Assembly: GCA_959606905.1 (NCBI GenBank)
Contig: CAUHML010000117.1
Span: 1 to 10,165 of the forward strand
From: an uncultured Bacteroides sp.
Lineage (GTDB): Bacteria; Bacteroidota; Bacteroidia; Bacteroidales; Bacteroidaceae
Direction: 5' to 3'
Length of the DNA stretch: 10,165 bases
In this document: positions 1 through 7,481 of the stretch, one piece after another
How positions within the stretch are numbered: the stretch's first letter is position 1
Layout: each line of letters begins with the position of its first letter
Notes under the pieces: generated by a model
The model's database searches: none
Told to the model about the DNA's origin: nothing
The model's input: only the letters and a program-made list of their open reading frames with translations
Position numbers and translations under genes: made by a program

Positions 1-1216
1 TTATCAATGACGTATTTTCTTGGCTTGCTTTATCCGCGAAGTAGAAAGTGAAAGGGTTGCTGTTTGTCGTCACATTTATCAATCCGTTGCGTAGGCGTGA
101 TGGCAGACTTAATTCTGTGTGGGCATAGCCTTCCACACCTGCCGCGCACGCAAAGTAATAAGACGATGAAGAAGTCGAACTTATACTTTGTGAATCTAAA
201 ACTAGTTTTCCGCTGGCTTTGTCATACTGGAGGGTGAAGTTGAATCCGCCAATACTTTTCAGTGTATAACTTTCTCCTCTGACTTTAGGAGAGATGGTTA
301 CAGATTGCGAAGTTGGCCCTTCGTCATAATCGTCAATCGTTGCAGTGTAGGTACCGATATAGTCTTCATATTGTAGATAGTTTTCGGGATAATATTCTTT
401 AAGTACGATGTCAGTTGCTCCTGCGTCGGTACAAACAAATAGTCTGGACTTTCTATCCCATTTGAAGTTTTGGACTTCAAGTCCGTTGACATTGTACGGG
501 GATTGTAACTTTAATCCTTTTTCTGTGTAGATATAGGGTAAACTTCTTGCACTACTATAATCGGCGCTGTAAGCGGAGAATGTAGCCATTGTGCCATTGT
601 TGCGTATAAAGTAATTCAGTACTTGTCCGCCTTTCTCCATGCGGTATGTATTTAGAAAAGCATCTTTCTCAATGTTAATGATATCTTCAATCTGAATACG
701 CCATGGTATATCTTTGGGCATAGGCGTCATCTCCATTATGTTTTTGTGTTTTTTTCCTTGCAGAATTACTTTGTCGGGAGTTGCGCTCATTATAATAAAC
801 TCGTAATCCCCTCCTAGGTTCATGTTCAGGCCTAAAGGACCTGAAAACATATGGATTAGTGGGTTGTATGAATCGAAAGTGAGCATTGTGCTTTGTTCCG
901 ATTTTACTTGATACAGAGAGGTTATTATAGTTCCCGGTTTATAGCTTTCTGCGCCTGTTTCCGAAGCCATTTCTACCTGCTTCCCGTCAAATTTCATTAG
1001 TAAAGTGACTGCACCTGCAGAATAGTTGCTTCCTATGTAATATTCCAGTTTCCAGCCGTTCGGCACATCTTTAAGAATCTCCTGGCATTTGATTACATCG
1101 GCTGTGGCTCTATTGGCAGATGATTCGTCGAATATTTCTTCTTCGGAGAAAAGACAAGATTGCAAAACAATGCAGGCCAATGCCAGAAGTGTGTATATGG
1201 ATAGATATTTCTTCAT
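1..1216 (-). CDS. DUF4302-type lipoprotein, 3' end cut by window edge
   Basis: The frame stays open for 405 codons and runs off the left edge, so the C-terminus is missing. The N-terminus is a lipoprotein signal: MKKY, a hydrophobic core, then lipobox LQSC with Cys21. The next residues, LFSEEE, are acidic as in Bacteroides lipoproteins exported to the surface. The opening EEIFDES (residues 26-32), the NGW motif (53-55) and the GGDYEF...GKK stretch (135-156) fit my memory of DUF4302 proteins, which are found beside SusC/SusD pairs and a zinc metallohydrolase. Residues about 283-345 (YEDYIGTYTATIDDY onward) look like a beta-rich domain. No catalytic motif is visible. It probably binds substrate or helps the neighbouring hydrolase at the cell surface, which is inference. 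The gene follows the metallohydrolase by 12 bp. An in-frame ATG at 1225 would add MKI; I chose 1216 because it gives the usual MKKY signal peptide start. Confidence 0.8.
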   Translation of the reverse strand, partial: MKKYLSIYTLLALACIVLQSCLFSEEEIFDESSANRATADVIKCQEILKDVPNGWKLEYYIGSNYSAGAVTLLMKFDGKQVEMASETGAESYKPGTIITSLYQVKSEQSTMLTFDSYNPLIHMFSGPLGLNMNLGGDYEFIIMSATPDKVILQGKKHKNIMEMTPMPKDIPWRIQIEDIINIEKDAFLNTYRMEKGGQVLNYFIRNNGTMATFSAYSADYSSARSLPYIYTEKGLKLQSPYNVNGLEVQNFKWDRKSRLFVCTDAGATDIVLKEYYPENYLQYEDYIGTYTATIDDYDEGPTSQSVTISPKVRGESYTLKSIGGFNFTLQYDKASGKLVLDSQSISSTSSSSYYFACAAGVEGYAHTELSLPSRLRNGLINVTTNSNPFTFYFADKASQENTSLI

Positions 1217-1228
1217 AATTTTCATATT

Positions 1229-2125
1229 TTATTCAATAATACTTAAGTCTACATAGCCGTTTGCTATGTCATCCTGGCGTCGTAGAACAATCTCGCGTAA
1301 TTCGTCCAGATTGATTCCCCAGGTTTGTTCCATATAACTATAGACTATTTCGAATTTCTGCTTTATGAGTGTACGGCCGTTTTCACCGGCATTTTGCAGC
1401 ATGTTATTCCAGTAGTCTTTGGTATTTGTGACATACACTGCGATGTTCTCCACAAAATCTTCACGTGATTCACTCATTGCATAAGGAGTGACAAATCCTT
1501 GTTGCCATGCATTGCGGTCGGCTCCCACCATATACCAGTCGCTACCGATGTAGGCATTTTCCGTAATACGGTCAAAGGCCGGATCATAGTTTTTAGTTTG
1601 ATGCAGAATATGTGCGAACTCATGGTGCATTGTCTGGAAATAGTAGTCGTTTAACAGGTTAATATCTATTTGGTCGGGATTGATGTCATTTACATTGTAT
1701 AATGTAATTTTCATGCCGCCTTCAGCTGTTCCTAATACCATAGTTCCATTGTCTTCATAGGCGGGGGAACCGATAAAGTGGATTGTCTTAGGAATATATT
1801 GGCGTAAGAAGTTCGGATTGCCTGTTGCTTCATCGTATGCTTCCAGCCACACATGTTTGATAATTTTAGCCAGTACCACAGACTTTTTGTATTCGGCAGG
1901 TGCTAATATGTGTGTCATGTCGCTCTCGTTATCTTCCATGCGATATTTTAATGCAATGTTGTATGGATGGGTATAATTGCCTAATATCCACTTGTCGAAT
2001 GGGCTACGATCTACTTCTTCTGTGGAGAAAATGCTGTTTGCTTTGTCTACGTCTTCGTCATTGTTGCAAGCACCCAGTCCACAGGTCAATGTCATGATTA
2101 AACTGTATATGATGTATTTCTTCAT
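1229..2125 (-). CDS. SusCD-associated zinc metallohydrolase lipoprotein (HExxH)
   Basis: This 298-residue lipoprotein has lipobox LGAC (Cys20) followed by NNDEDVD, an acidic stretch that fits surface export. The zinc-binding motif HEFAH lies at 168-172 within TMHHEFAHILHQ, with Glu169 as likely catalytic base. The EDFVE motif at 222-226 probably supplies the third zinc ligand. Length, layout and position behind a SusC/SusD pair fit the family described as substrate import-associated zinc metallohydrolase lipoproteins (TIGR04549, Peptidase_Mx1-like). Members are putative metallopeptidases with no well-settled substrate. By inference it trims a peptide or protein ligand near SusD before import. 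It lies 22 bp after susD and 12 bp before the DUF4302 gene, in one operon. A perfect Shine-Dalgarno sequence precedes the ATG, unlike any other gene here. No active-site residue appears to be missing. Confidence 0.9.
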   Translation of the reverse strand: MKKYIIYSLIMTLTCGLGACNNDEDVDKANSIFSTEEVDRSPFDKWILGNYTHPYNIALKYRMEDNESDMTHILAPAEYKKSVVLAKIIKHVWLEAYDEATGNPNFLRQYIPKTIHFIGSPAYEDNGTMVLGTAEGGMKITLYNVNDINPDQIDINLLNDYYFQTMHHEFAHILHQTKNYDPAFDRITENAYIGSDWYMVGADRNAWQQGFVTPYAMSESREDFVENIAVYVTNTKDYWNNMLQNAGENGRTLIKQKFEIVYSYMEQTWGINLDELREIVLRRQDDIANGYVDLSIIE

Positions 2126-2133
2126 ATTTTTTT

Positions 2134-2139
2134 CCTCCT
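2134..2139 (-). promoter_or_regulatory. perfect Shine-Dalgarno AGGAGG of the metallohydrolase gene
   Basis: Read on the minus strand the sequence is TAGGAGGAAAAAAAT followed by the ATG at 2125, so AGGAGG lies 8 nt before the start. It fixes the start codon. Bacteroides genes mostly lack such sites, and no comparable site precedes susC, susD, fecR or the DUF4302 gene in this window. Confidence 0.75.
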
Positions 2140-2147
2140 AAAGTTAT

Positions 2148-3719
2148 TTAGTCATTTCTTGGATTTGGTTGCATACCTGCTGTAATGACACTGGCCGGTA
2201 GCTGAATTGCACGTCTGGGGTCATTCGTGTCCATCTTGTCGGTGATATTCACCAAGGTATAACCTTCATAATAGCGGCGGTAGATTATAATACCATAGCG
2301 TTTTATATCTTGCCATCTAAGCCCCTCTTCTAAGGTTAGCAGACGTCTTGCATGTAGAATACAATGTATTAGATTCTCCTGCATTCCTTTTTCTACTACA
2401 AAATCCGGATGCAATTCCTTTTTTACTGTCGGAGCTTCCGGTGTGTAATATTTTAGTCGGGCATAAAAATCATTGATTGTCTCCTTGGTCAAAGTTTGGG
2501 TGTTTTTTGTAAAGGCTTTCTGCCAGGCATCTATATCAGCGGCAGCTTCGTCATAACGTTTTAGTAACGTGTAGGCTTCAGCTCGGCAAAGCAATGCTTC
2601 GTCGGTGGTAAAAGCAGGATACAGCATGTAGCCGATCCAACTGTTGCCCGACGTGAATTGCTGATAGATAACTAAGCGGCGGAATCCGTTCTTTATAGAG
2701 CCACCGGGTGAAAATGGGATCTGATGATAACTTGACTGATCTCCCCATGGACCTTCGGATTTACAACTTTCCGAAGCAGTAATATTGTTCATGCAATACC
2801 TTTCGCAGTTGGCATAACCCGGATCGGAAACCAATGGCCAATATGAAGCTGCTGATATTACCATTAGATTGGCACGGTTATCTGCATCTACATAAGCGTT
2901 CGGCTGTATATTCTTGTTGGGAGATAAAGCTCCTAATGCAGCCCAGTCACGTAAATATTGGGACGCATTATTACCGAGTACTATATTGGCATAATTGATA
3001 ACTTTCTGACAGTTGGAAAAATCCGGTTGTGTATAATATAGATAAAAGCGGGCTGCAAATGCATAAGCGGCCTTCTTATTAAAATGATATTTTACCCGTG
3101 AGTAAATATTGTCATCAATTAAAGGCAGTCCTTCTTCTAAATCGGCTGCAATATTTTCGTATACTTCAGCAACTGTTCCGCGTGAGTATTGTGGATTTAC
3201 AGATGTTTCCGGTTCTTTTATGTAAGGTATACCCAAGTCTTTGTCTCCATTTGTACCATACGCTTTGCAGAATGTGGTAGCTAATACAAAATGATTGTAT
3301 GCACGGCATATCAAAGCTTCGCCTTTTTGGGCTGATAATGATTGAGGATTTCCCATCTGCTCAATAGCCGCCAAGGCTTGGTTGGCTGATGCAATCGAGT
3401 TATAACAGTCATTCCATAGAGCATGGGGAGAGTCCTGATTTTCTTCAGTCGTTTGTTGCCAACGGTACAAATGTTCGTTTAATCGGAAAAGATAGCTGTA
3501 TGCTCTGCTATTTTCATCAATATTGTCACTGTAAAATTCTCCTATGTGACAGTTGGTAGTCATAGGATATGCAGATACCAGAACTTTAGTAATACTTTCT
3601 TCAGTAGTCAATTCAGTTCGGTTATCCGGCATTTCATCTAAAAAATCACTACAGGAAGTTGTTTCCAGACATAGAGCTGAAATGAGTGTTGTATATAAGA
3701 CGTTTCTGTATTTCATCAT
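2148..3719 (-). CDS. susD: SusD/RagB-family surface nutrient-binding lipoprotein
   Basis: The product is the surface lipoprotein that caps a SusC transporter and captures ligand. The signal peptide ends in the lipobox TTSC (Cys23), followed by SDFLDEMPDNR, a classic mature SusD start. Helical TPR-like segments typical of the family follow, such as YNSIASANQAL (106-115) and GEALICRAYNHF (133-144). Near the end, ARRLLTLEEGLRWQDIKRYG (457-476) matches the conserved SusD stretch that usually reads like RRxELxxEGxRWxDLKRWG, and MQPNPRND closes the protein as the family's NP ending. The 523-residue length is normal. It starts 20 bp after susC ends and is followed by the metallohydrolase. Two ATG codons in tandem (3719 and 3716) leave the exact start open by one residue. 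Cysteines at 305, 309 and 319 cluster in a loop. The gene symbol is a family name; the ligand is unknown and need not be starch. Confidence 0.95.
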   Translation of the reverse strand: MMKYRNVLYTTLISALCLETTSCSDFLDEMPDNRTELTTEESITKVLVSAYPMTTNCHIGEFYSDNIDENSRAYSYLFRLNEHLYRWQQTTEENQDSPHALWNDCYNSIASANQALAAIEQMGNPQSLSAQKGEALICRAYNHFVLATTFCKAYGTNGDKDLGIPYIKEPETSVNPQYSRGTVAEVYENIAADLEEGLPLIDDNIYSRVKYHFNKKAAYAFAARFYLYYTQPDFSNCQKVINYANIVLGNNASQYLRDWAALGALSPNKNIQPNAYVDADNRANLMVISAASYWPLVSDPGYANCERYCMNNITASESCKSEGPWGDQSSYHQIPFSPGGSIKNGFRRLVIYQQFTSGNSWIGYMLYPAFTTDEALLCRAEAYTLLKRYDEAAADIDAWQKAFTKNTQTLTKETINDFYARLKYYTPEAPTVKKELHPDFVVEKGMQENLIHCILHARRLLTLEEGLRWQDIKRYGIIIYRRYYEGYTLVNITDKMDTNDPRRAIQLPASVITAGMQPNPRND

Positions 3720-3739
3720 TTTTATAATTATCTGAATGG

Positions 3740-6700
3740 TTAAAATCCTAATCTAAGAGTCAATGTAAACTGACGAGGTACAGGGGAAGCTACTCCACCG
3801 GTATTGAAGAATTCCGGGTCCTGTCCGTTGAGTTTTTTATCTGCATAAATCAGGAATAAATTGGTAGCCTGAAGTTTCAAAGATAAATTAGATATCTTTG
3901 CTGGTGCAATCCATGATTGGGGGAAGTCATAGGACAAGGATATTTCCTTCATACGGATAAAGTCTCCCTTGGCAATTCGTTCTGTAGAATAATTGTAGGC
4001 ATTATATGCATACATTAAATCTTTATTATCTTCATATTGGCGTTTCGAGATAATAGCGGGGATATTCGTGCGTTTCTCATCACCTGGCACTGTCCAGCGA
4101 TTCTTGAATTCGCGTGGCATAGAAGATAAGTCACTGTATTGATAGCTGAAACATGGATTCAAACGTACTACATTACCAAATGAATAGGTGATGAATACAT
4201 TCAGTTTGAATGCTTTATAAGTGAAAATATTACCAAAACTTCCTGTTATGGTAGGATCAGTAGGACCTTCATATTTTAGGTAGTCTATGTTGTCACGTGT
4301 CTGAAAATCAATATCGGTACTGGTTATTTTTCCATTGATATTATACATCGGGATACCATTTGAATTTAGGCCGACAAATGGAATGGAAAACAAACCACGT
4401 ACCGGGTAACCCTGACGGGCAAAACCGTAACCTGAAACTAAATCCATTACGCTGGAACGGGCATTCAGTTCTGTAACTTTATTTTTTGCTTTGGAAAAGA
4501 TGAAGTCTGTATGCCATGAAAAGTTTTTCGACTGGATATTCTTACTTGAGATGGTGAACTCGATACCATGTGATTTCATGGAAGCTATATTGGCATATTT
4601 GTAGATAGAACCGCCTACTCCTTGTGTCGGGGTAATACCAATCAGGTCATAGTTGTTGCGTTTATACCAGTCGATCGAAAAATTGATCCGGTTGTCTAAG
4701 AATCCCATGTCGGCACCGATGTTCAACTCATGCTTTTTTTCGTAGGTTAATTCACTGTTTTCAGGATCAGATACATAAAGTCCTGTTTCCTGTCCGCTGG
4801 TGAAAGGACGAAATGGTGAATAACTAGTGATTATGGCATGTGAGTTGGTCACATATTCCGGTCCTCTATCGGCTGTTAAAGAGTAGGATGCTTTGAATGT
4901 TAAGTGTGACAGTACAGAGCTGAATGTCTTGAAGAAATTTTCTTCATGTACATTCCATGCTCCTGACATATTCCATGTAGGAAGCCAGCGGGAAGAACGG
5001 CTTTTTCCCATGCGATTGGTGCCTTCATAGCGGAATGTTCCGTTTACTGTATAACGTCCATCATAAGAATAAGTTGCGTTGGCAAAGCCTGCTACACTTC
5101 TTGTTGTTGTATGGTTTAATCCATAATAGCTTTCACCGGATTCAATGCCCTTCTTGAAGAATTCATATACATACGATGGTATTTCACCCATTGTATATTG
5201 CATTCCCCATCCTTGAAAATAATTTTGCATACGTTTCAAATCATTTACTTCCATACCGGCGAAAAGATTGGTTATATGCTTTTCTGCAAATAAATGATTC
5301 CAGGATGCTGTGGCACGGAAGTCTACCCCCAACATACGATAGTCCTTACGCTGGTAAATACCTCCTTCCGGTAGTATACTGATAGGCAAAGCATACGGAT
5401 TATCCGGATTGGTATACAATAAGTTGTTTTCGTCACGAATGGTAGCGTCGTCCATTCCTGTGCGATAAGCGGTTGCCTGATTCGAGTGATCTTTGATATT
5501 GTGTTCTTGTGAAGAAGCCTGATATCTGACTGCTCCTAATGCACTTAGCTCTAACTCCGGAAGTGCTTTCCATTTTATTTCTCCTTGAAACTTAACATCA
5601 GCTACATTCAAATCCATATAATTGTTATCCAATTCATGGAGGATATTGAACGGTGCATAGTTGGCTGTATAGTCAACTGTTGGATCTAGTGCACGTGATG
5701 TATTTAGTGCATACGAATAGGGATTGATGTCAAACTGACGGGTAACTTCTCCACTTGCTGCATTAACCTCTGAACTTAGTGTCCCGGGGGCTTTCTGTTT
5801 ACGGTAGGAAGCACTGGAGATCAGGTTTATAGATAAATTCTTATATATATTATATGTTGTATTTAAATTAGCAGTATAACGTTTTACTTCGCTTTGTTTA
5901 TACCATCCCGGATCTGACATCGCACTTAATGAAGCATAGAATGAAGACTTTTCAGTTCCGGAAGTGATACTGACCGAATGGTTTTGTGTAACGTTGTTGG
6001 AAAATAAGGTATTGAACCAGTCGGTATTTCTCATTTCCGCTTCGCGCAGGTAAGCATTACGTGCTTCCGGCGTGTTGGCAAGTCCGAATTGTCCTGTAGC
6101 CGGGTTATATTGATTGATTAATTGATACATACGTCCATATACACCACTATCTTTGGCACGGTAAGTATCGCTGTTATTAAGCCATCCTTTCTGCTCCATC
6201 TCTTTGTAGATTCCCATTTGTTCCTGCGAATTCATAATGTTGAATTCTTTATAACTGGGAATCATACGGGTTGTAAATTCACCGGTATAGCTCATTTTGC
6301 TAACGCCGGCTTTTCCCTTCTTGGTTGTTACTACAATAACCCCTGCCATGGCTCGTGCGCCATAGATAGAGGTTGCTGATCCGTCTTTCAATATTTGAAA
6401 GCTCTCGATATCATCTGAATTCAACCCGGCAATGGCTGAACTGATTAGCGTCTCTGCATCTCCTGAAGATAAGTCATCCGGACCTACGTCAATAGCATCC
6501 TCCATGATGACTCCATCTACTACCCATAATGGCTTTGAACTACCGAAAATAGATGTGGCACCGCGTACCCGGATTTTCGGGGCAGTACCAAACGTGCCGG
6601 AAACATTTTGTACAGATACGCCTGCGGCGCGTCCTTCAAGTCCACGGCTGATATCAGGCAAACCATCTAGTTTCACTTCATCTGCGGACAATTGTTTGGT

Positions 6701-7330
6701 TGCTCCTGTAAACAGGCGTTTATCCATTTTTTGCATACCTGTTACTACTACTTCTGATAAAGTTTGTACATCAGGCATTAATGTAACATTCATAGTTGGG
6801 GTAGGAGTCAGATCTTGTGGCTTCATTCCTATATAAGAAAATTGTAACAGGGATTTATTGGATACATTTTCTATCGAAAACTTTCCGTCTATGTCTGTTA
6901 ATACACCGGACTTGCTTCCCTTGATGACAACAGTTGCACCGATGAGAGGCTGTCCGTCATCACCGGAAATTACCACTCCTTTTACATTGAATACTTTCGC
7001 TTGTTTGGAAGGACCTTTGGAAGTAATTGTGATAAATTGATCTTCAATATGGTATTCTAGTGGCTTATTGGCTAAGATAATATCGAGAGTCTGCTCTATA
7101 CTCTTATCTTTGACAGAGCCGGAAACGGTGAATTTCTTGACATCGTCATACGTAAATAGGATTTTGTAGCCGGAGAGTTTTTCCAGACGTTTAAGTACGG
7201 ATGGCAATCGTTCGTTGCTAATCTCAATCGTGATTTTCTTTTGTGATTGCGTTTGAGCATTAACTTGGTAAGGCTGGAAGCACAATACGCATAGAAAACA
7301 CACAATAAATAAGTTCCAATTATTTCTCAT
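3740..7330 (-). CDS. susC: SusC/RagA-family TonB-dependent transporter with STN signalling domain
   Basis: This 1196-residue outer-membrane transporter imports ligand with TonB/ExbBD energy. Domains in order are: a signal peptide cleaved near VNA25-Q26; an STN domain at about 31-104; a carboxypeptidase-regulatory-like beta-sandwich at about 115-187 (VKGVVISGDDGQPLIGATV); the linker LSEVVVTG (191-198); a plug with LEGRAAGVSV (231-240), IRVRG (253-257) and LNSDDIESFQILKDGSATSI (303-322); and a beta-barrel ending in LTLRLGF with the usual terminal Phe. The STN domain is found in transporters that signal to a FecR-type anti-sigma factor, and such a gene lies directly upstream. Length is normal for an STN-bearing SusC and I see no frameshift. 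No SD sequence precedes the ATG. The start codon lies in an 11-bp inverted repeat shared with the candidate promoter. The substrate cannot be read from the sequence. Confidence 0.96.
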   Translation of the reverse strand: MRNNWNLFIVCFLCVLCFQPYQVNAQTQSQKKITIEISNERLPSVLKRLEKLSGYKILFTYDDVKKFTVSGSVKDKSIEQTLDIILANKPLEYHIEDQFITITSKGPSKQAKVFNVKGVVISGDDGQPLIGATVVIKGSKSGVLTDIDGKFSIENVSNKSLLQFSYIGMKPQDLTPTPTMNVTLMPDVQTLSEVVVTGMQKMDKRLFTGATKQLSADEVKLDGLPDISRGLEGRAAGVSVQNVSGTFGTAPKIRVRGATSIFGSSKPLWVVDGVIMEDAIDVGPDDLSSGDAETLISSAIAGLNSDDIESFQILKDGSATSIYGARAMAGVIVVTTKKGKAGVSKMSYTGEFTTRMIPSYKEFNIMNSQEQMGIYKEMEQKGWLNNSDTYRAKDSGVYGRMYQLINQYNPATGQFGLANTPEARNAYLREAEMRNTDWFNTLFSNNVTQNHSVSITSGTEKSSFYASLSAMSDPGWYKQSEVKRYTANLNTTYNIYKNLSINLISSASYRKQKAPGTLSSEVNAASGEVTRQFDINPYSYALNTSRALDPTVDYTANYAPFNILHELDNNYMDLNVADVKFQGEIKWKALPELELSALGAVRYQASSQEHNIKDHSNQATAYRTGMDDATIRDENNLLYTNPDNPYALPISILPEGGIYQRKDYRMLGVDFRATASWNHLFAEKHITNLFAGMEVNDLKRMQNYFQGWGMQYTMGEIPSYVYEFFKKGIESGESYYGLNHTTTRSVAGFANATYSYDGRYTVNGTFRYEGTNRMGKSRSSRWLPTWNMSGAWNVHEENFFKTFSSVLSHLTFKASYSLTADRGPEYVTNSHAIITSYSPFRPFTSGQETGLYVSDPENSELTYEKKHELNIGADMGFLDNRINFSIDWYKRNNYDLIGITPTQGVGGSIYKYANIASMKSHGIEFTISSKNIQSKNFSWHTDFIFSKAKNKVTELNARSSVMDLVSGYGFARQGYPVRGLFSIPFVGLNSNGIPMYNINGKITSTDIDFQTRDNIDYLKYEGPTDPTITGSFGNIFTYKAFKLNVFITYSFGNVVRLNPCFSYQYSDLSSMPREFKNRWTVPGDEKRTNIPAIISKRQYEDNKDLMYAYNAYNYSTERIAKGDFIRMKEISLSYDFPQSWIAPAKISNLSLKLQATNLFLIYADKKLNGQDPEFFNTGGVASPVPRQFTLTLRLGF

Positions 7331-7388
7331 ACGTTTGTTTTTAATAACACTATTTGGATATGTTTATATAACTAATGCGTATGAGAAA
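7323..7388. repeat. 11-bp perfect inverted repeat spanning the susC start and candidate promoter
   Basis: The arm TTTCTCATACG at 7323-7333 (plus strand) has its exact reverse complement CGTATGAGAAA at 7378-7388, with 44 bp between. On the minus strand the downstream arm contains the susC start codon (CGT-ATG-AGA-AA), and the upstream arm covers the proposed -10 element. In a transcript begun further upstream the arms could pair and hide the start codon. The role is inference; the repeat itself is seen directly. Confidence 0.7.
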
Positions 7389-7404
7389 AGAAAATGGATA
7401 CCCC
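7377..7404 (-). promoter_or_regulatory. candidate ECF sigma promoter of susC
   Basis: On the minus strand GGGGTATCC (7404-7396) is followed 14 nt later by TACGC (7381-7377), about 46 nt before the susC ATG. A G-rich -35 and a CG-containing -10 at this spacing resemble ECF promoters generally. The whole fecR-susC gap has no TTTG on the minus strand, so it lacks the housekeeping Bacteroides promoter elements (TTTG and TAnnTTTG). This fits a promoter read by the ECF factor at 8708-9202, but it is inferred from one site only. Confidence 0.45.
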
Positions 7405-7443
7405 TTTTGCGATTTATTTTTTAATAAAAGTGATATTTTGTTG

Positions 7444-7478
7444 TTTATTGCATAGATTTGTTATACTTATGCAATAAA
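7444..7478. repeat. 11-bp perfect inverted repeat just after the fecR stop
   Basis: TTTATTGCATA at 7444-7454 is the exact reverse complement of TATGCAATAAA at 7468-7478, with a 13-nt spacer. It begins 3 bp beyond the fecR stop codon and ends about 113 bp before the susC start. No T-run follows on either strand, so it is not a standard terminator. It could be an operator, or an mRNA hairpin marking off the regulator transcript from susC. Confidence 0.65.
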
Positions 7479-7481
7479 AAC

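Noticed and set aside
1..3. TTA at the left edge reads as a TAA stop on the minus strand and could end the DUF4302 gene.
   Set aside because: It is out of frame: the gene's last full codon covers 4-2, so the gene is open at the edge.
6432..6836. A 134-codon plus-strand open frame.
   Set aside because: It is antisense to the conserved plug and linker region of susC and shows no protein-like features.
7323..7388. An invertible, phase-variable promoter segment. The plus strand inside it has TTTG (7334-7337), 21 nt, then TATGTTTA (7359-7366), one base from the -7 consensus, so inversion would point it at susC.
   Set aside because: The arms are only 11 bp and 44 bp apart, smaller than Bacteroides invertible promoters I know of, and no recombinase gene is in view. 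Reads joining the two orientations would revive it.
7444..7478. A Rho-independent terminator after fecR.
   Set aside because: The stem has only two G-C pairs and no T-run follows on either strand.
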